Assembly (NCBI RefSeq): GCF_001436505.1
Contig: NZ_AYYI01000005.1
Span: forward strand, 1-64,000
Direction: 5' to 3'
Length of the DNA stretch: 64,000 nt
From: Loigolactobacillus rennini DSM 20253
GTDB lineage: Bacteria; Bacillota; Bacilli; Lactobacillales; Lactobacillaceae
Both the position numbers and the translations under genes were made by a program. Under the pieces are notes generated by a model. The model ran no database searches, was not told the origin of the DNA, and was given only the letters and a program-made list of their open reading frames with translations. Positions 62,305 through 64,000 of the stretch are shown piece by piece; positions within the stretch are counted from its first letter, which is position 1, and every line of letters starts with the position of its first letter.

Positions 62305-62895
62305 ATGACTAAGCATAAAGTAAACATAGTTGAAACTGTTTTACGTGATGGTCAGCAAAGTCAAATCGCCACGCGAATGCCGCTAAAAGACATGCTACCG
62401 ATTTTAAAAACCATGGATCAGGCTGGCTACCACGCCTTAGAAGTTTGGGGTGGCGCCACGTTTGACTCTTGCATTCGCTATTTAAATGAAGATCCTTGGC
62501 AACGGCTGCGCACCATCCGCCAAGCTGTTCCGCATACCAAATTGCAAATGCTTTTGCGCGGTCAAAATTTATTGGGGTACAAAAATTACCCAGACGATGT
62601 GGTCAAAGCATTTGTTCGTAAATCGGTGGAAAATGGAATCGACATCATTCGTATTTTTGATGCGTTAAATGATGTCCGCAATTTGCAAACGGCGTTGGCA
62701 GCTACCAAAGCGGCTGGTGGGCACGCGCAATTAACCATCTGCTACACCACCAGTCAATTTCATACCGTTAAATATTTTGTTAAATTAGCACAAAAAATGG
62801 CAGCAATGGGGGCAGATTCGCTGTGCATTAAAGACATGGCCGGTATTTTAACTCCACAAAAAGCATTTGACCTATTAGTGGCATTAAGGCCGTGA
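62305..62895 (+). CDS. oadA: Oxaloacetate decarboxylase alpha (OadA), N-terminal part
   Basis: The first 196 residues of the carboxyltransferase. VETVLRDGQQSQIATRM holds the metal and substrate residues, GYHALEVWGGATFDSCIRYLNEDPW and SLCIKDMAGIL are canonical. The frame ends in LLVALRP-TGA, then the -1 frame goes on without loss as VTDLSLDIHTHATAG. One extra G after CCG (62889-62892) would rejoin both parts to a normal ~467-residue OadA without a biotin domain. It is thus a frameshifted gene, a sequence error, or a split enzyme. Confidence 0.82.
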   Translation: MTKHKVNIVETVLRDGQQSQIATRMPLKDMLPILKTMDQAGYHALEVWGGATFDSCIRYLNEDPWQRLRTIRQAVPHTKLQMLLRGQNLLGYKNYPDDVVKAFVRKSVENGIDIIRIFDALNDVRNLQTALAATKAAGGHAQLTICYTTSQFHTVKYFVKLAQKMAAMGADSLCIKDMAGILTPQKAFDLLVALRP

Positions 62896-63707
62896 CAGAT
62901 TTGTCATTGGACATTCACACCCATGCCACTGCCGGTATGGCTGAAATGACTTATTTAAAAGCTGTTGAAGCAGGTGCAGATATCATTGATACGGCAATTT
63001 CACCTTTTGCTGGGGGAACCAGCCAGCCAGCTACAGAATCCACTTTAGTGGCGTTGTCTGATTTAGGTTACACGACTACCGTTGACCAGGAAAAAACTGC
63101 TGCGATCGCAGATTACTTTGGCCCCATCCGTGATCGGTTTCGTAAAAGCGGCGGGCTCAATCCGCGGGTGAAAGATGTTCAACCGAAGTCGCTCCTCTAT
63201 CAAGTACCAGGGGGAATGCTATCGAATTTGTTAGTCCAGTTAAAAAATCAAGGCAATCAAGACAAGTACCAAGCGGTATTAGAAGAAGTTCCCCGGGTGC
63301 GGGCCGATCTTGGCTACCCGCCGTTAGTGACGCCGTTATCGCAAATGGTGGGTACGCAAGCGTTGATGAATGTGTTAACCCATCAGCGTTATAAAATGAT
63401 TCCCAACGAAATCAAAGATTACGTCCGGGGGAAATATGGTCGACCACCAGTACCGATTGCACCAGAAATGCAGCACAAAATTATTGGCGATGAAAAAGTG
63501 ATTACCACCCGGCCAGCTGATTTGTTGCAGCCTGGCTTACCTGCTTTTAAAACAGGCGCGCAACCTTATGCCCATTCGCTGGAAGACGTATTGACTTATG
63601 GCCTATTTCCGGAAGTGGGCCGCGATTTTCTAGGTCGGCGCGAAGACAAATTTTATGATGTTCCAGTTGAAAAAGTCAGTGTTTCCTTAGCACCAACAAC
63701 AGATTAA
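62892..63707 (+). CDS. oadA: Oxaloacetate decarboxylase alpha (OadA), C-terminal part
   Basis: 271 residues from GTG 62892, which overlaps the upstream stop as GTGA. It begins just before the metal-binding DIHTHATAG and includes EAGADIIDTAISPFAGGTSQPATES, the last barrel strands, and the PYC_OADA domain (GGMLSNLLVQLK to the end). Reinitiation at the overlap is conceivable, as AAGG lies near, but the split falls inside the TIM barrel. Together the two parts have full length. Confidence 0.8.
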   Translation: MTDLSLDIHTHATAGMAEMTYLKAVEAGADIIDTAISPFAGGTSQPATESTLVALSDLGYTTTVDQEKTAAIADYFGPIRDRFRKSGGLNPRVKDVQPKSLLYQVPGGMLSNLLVQLKNQGNQDKYQAVLEEVPRVRADLGYPPLVTPLSQMVGTQALMNVLTHQRYKMIPNEIKDYVRGKYGRPPVPIAPEMQHKIIGDEKVITTRPADLLQPGLPAFKTGAQPYAHSLEDVLTYGLFPEVGRDFLGRREDKFYDVPVEKVSVSLAPTTD

Positions 63708-63713
63708 AAATCA

Positions 63714-63751
63714 CAGCACGGTAATGGTTGCTGATCATTACCGTGCTGTTT
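63714..63751 (+). terminator. Terminator of the citrate operon
   Basis: CAGCACGGTAATG (63714-63726) pairs exactly with CATTACCGTGCTG (63736-63748), then TTTATTT. citG, if linked, must lie in another transcript. Confidence 0.88.
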
Positions 63752-63843
63752 ATTTACTGGTGGTCGTCTCTGCCGCAAGCGCTGGTTCACATGTTATGAT
63801 AAGAAAGTGTTTGAATCTTTAACAAGGGGCTAGGGGGACTAAG

Positions 63844-64000
63844 ATGAGCTACATGGTGAAGGCGATTAAAGCTAATTTAAATTTGTCAGAAAATCGGCCA
63901 ATTAAAGAATTAGTTTATGAAGCGGTGCGTAAAACTGTTATTTTAGGGGATATTTTAAGTGGTGAGCGGATTAACGAAAAAAATTTAGCTGCAGGCTTAA
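63844..64000 (+). CDS. GntR-family regulator, start only (cut by window end)
   Basis: The first 52 residues of a protein beginning at ATG 63844. Basic N-terminus, then LVYEAVRKTVILGDILSGERINEKNLAAGL, the start of a GntR winged helix. In enterococci the citrate operon activator CitO is a GntR protein of the FadR/VanR kind, and the place next to oadA fits such a role. The effector domain is outside the window. Confidence 0.7.
   Translation, partial: MSYMVKAIKANLNLSENRPIKELVYEAVRKTVILGDILSGERINEKNLAAGL

Noticed and set aside
1-64000. tRNA, rRNA, insertion sequences, prophage or replication origin
   Set aside because: I looked for cloverleaf ends, transposase motifs and DnaA-box clusters and saw none that I could support.

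Overview
The window reads as chromosome of a lactic acid bacterium of the family Lactobacillaceae. Evidence is the PTS-centred sugar metabolism, strong AGGAGG ribosome binding sites, CcpA-type cre sites, split ThrE exporter, moderate G+C, and a type II-A CRISPR-Cas locus with a lactobacillus-style repeat (GTTTTAGAAGAG...). A Loigolactobacillus-like species is a guess that I cannot confirm from sequence alone. No rRNA, tRNA, insertion sequence or prophage was seen.

Layout. 1-605: gene-free block of nested inverted repeats. 606-5772: a universal stress protein, then a lactose/beta-galactoside PTS operon (antiterminator, EIIA, EIICB, 6-phospho-beta-galactosidase) behind a cre site and a ribonucleic antiterminator/terminator switch. 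6062-17074: housekeeping and small transport genes (MFS, ECF S component with a DUF4430 protein, TatD, oxidoreductases, hydrolase, C39-like protein, ThrE pair, a second Usp, SfsA, an L-2-hydroxyacid dehydrogenase-like protein with a substituted substrate arginine). 17286-18683: APC permease. 18958-26749: a complete branched-chain 2-oxoacid operon (ptb, buk, lpd, E1 alpha, E1 beta, E2, leucine dehydrogenase) predicted to make ATP from leucine, isoleucine and valine skeletons. 26907-31846: N-acetylmuramic acid recycling (RpiR regulator, MupG, MurQ, EIIBCA). 32174-42876: two tandem ascorbate-type PTS operons, the first with a SIS isomerase-like gene, the second with a transketolase and with its EIIA fused to the regulator.

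43048-44939: an unrecognised GIY-YIG-like plus two-transmembrane gene that is split by a -1 frame change at a run containing A AAA AAG. 44958-52066: type II-A CRISPR-Cas (13 repeats, csn2, cas2, cas1, opposite-strand tracrRNA, cas9). The gap between csn2 and the array is only 25 bases, so the leader must overlap csn2. 52328-54488: flavodoxin, alanine dehydrogenase, a small unknown. 54679-64000: citrate fermentation (CitMHS transporter, oxaloacetate decarboxylase subunits, citrate lyase citCDEFX, oadA, and the start of a GntR-type regulator).

How the genes work together: lactose, MurNAc and two unidentified PTS sugars feed glycolysis and pentose phosphates, while branched-chain amino acids and citrate are secondary energy and redox sources. 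Clear cre matches stand before the lac, branched-chain and citrate operons, so CcpA probably ranks these substrates. Three places (start of the GIY-YIG gene, its middle, and oadA) would each be repaired by one extra base in or next to a homopolymer. This could mean real decay, recoding, or a sequencing artefact, and the calls there should be read with that in mind.
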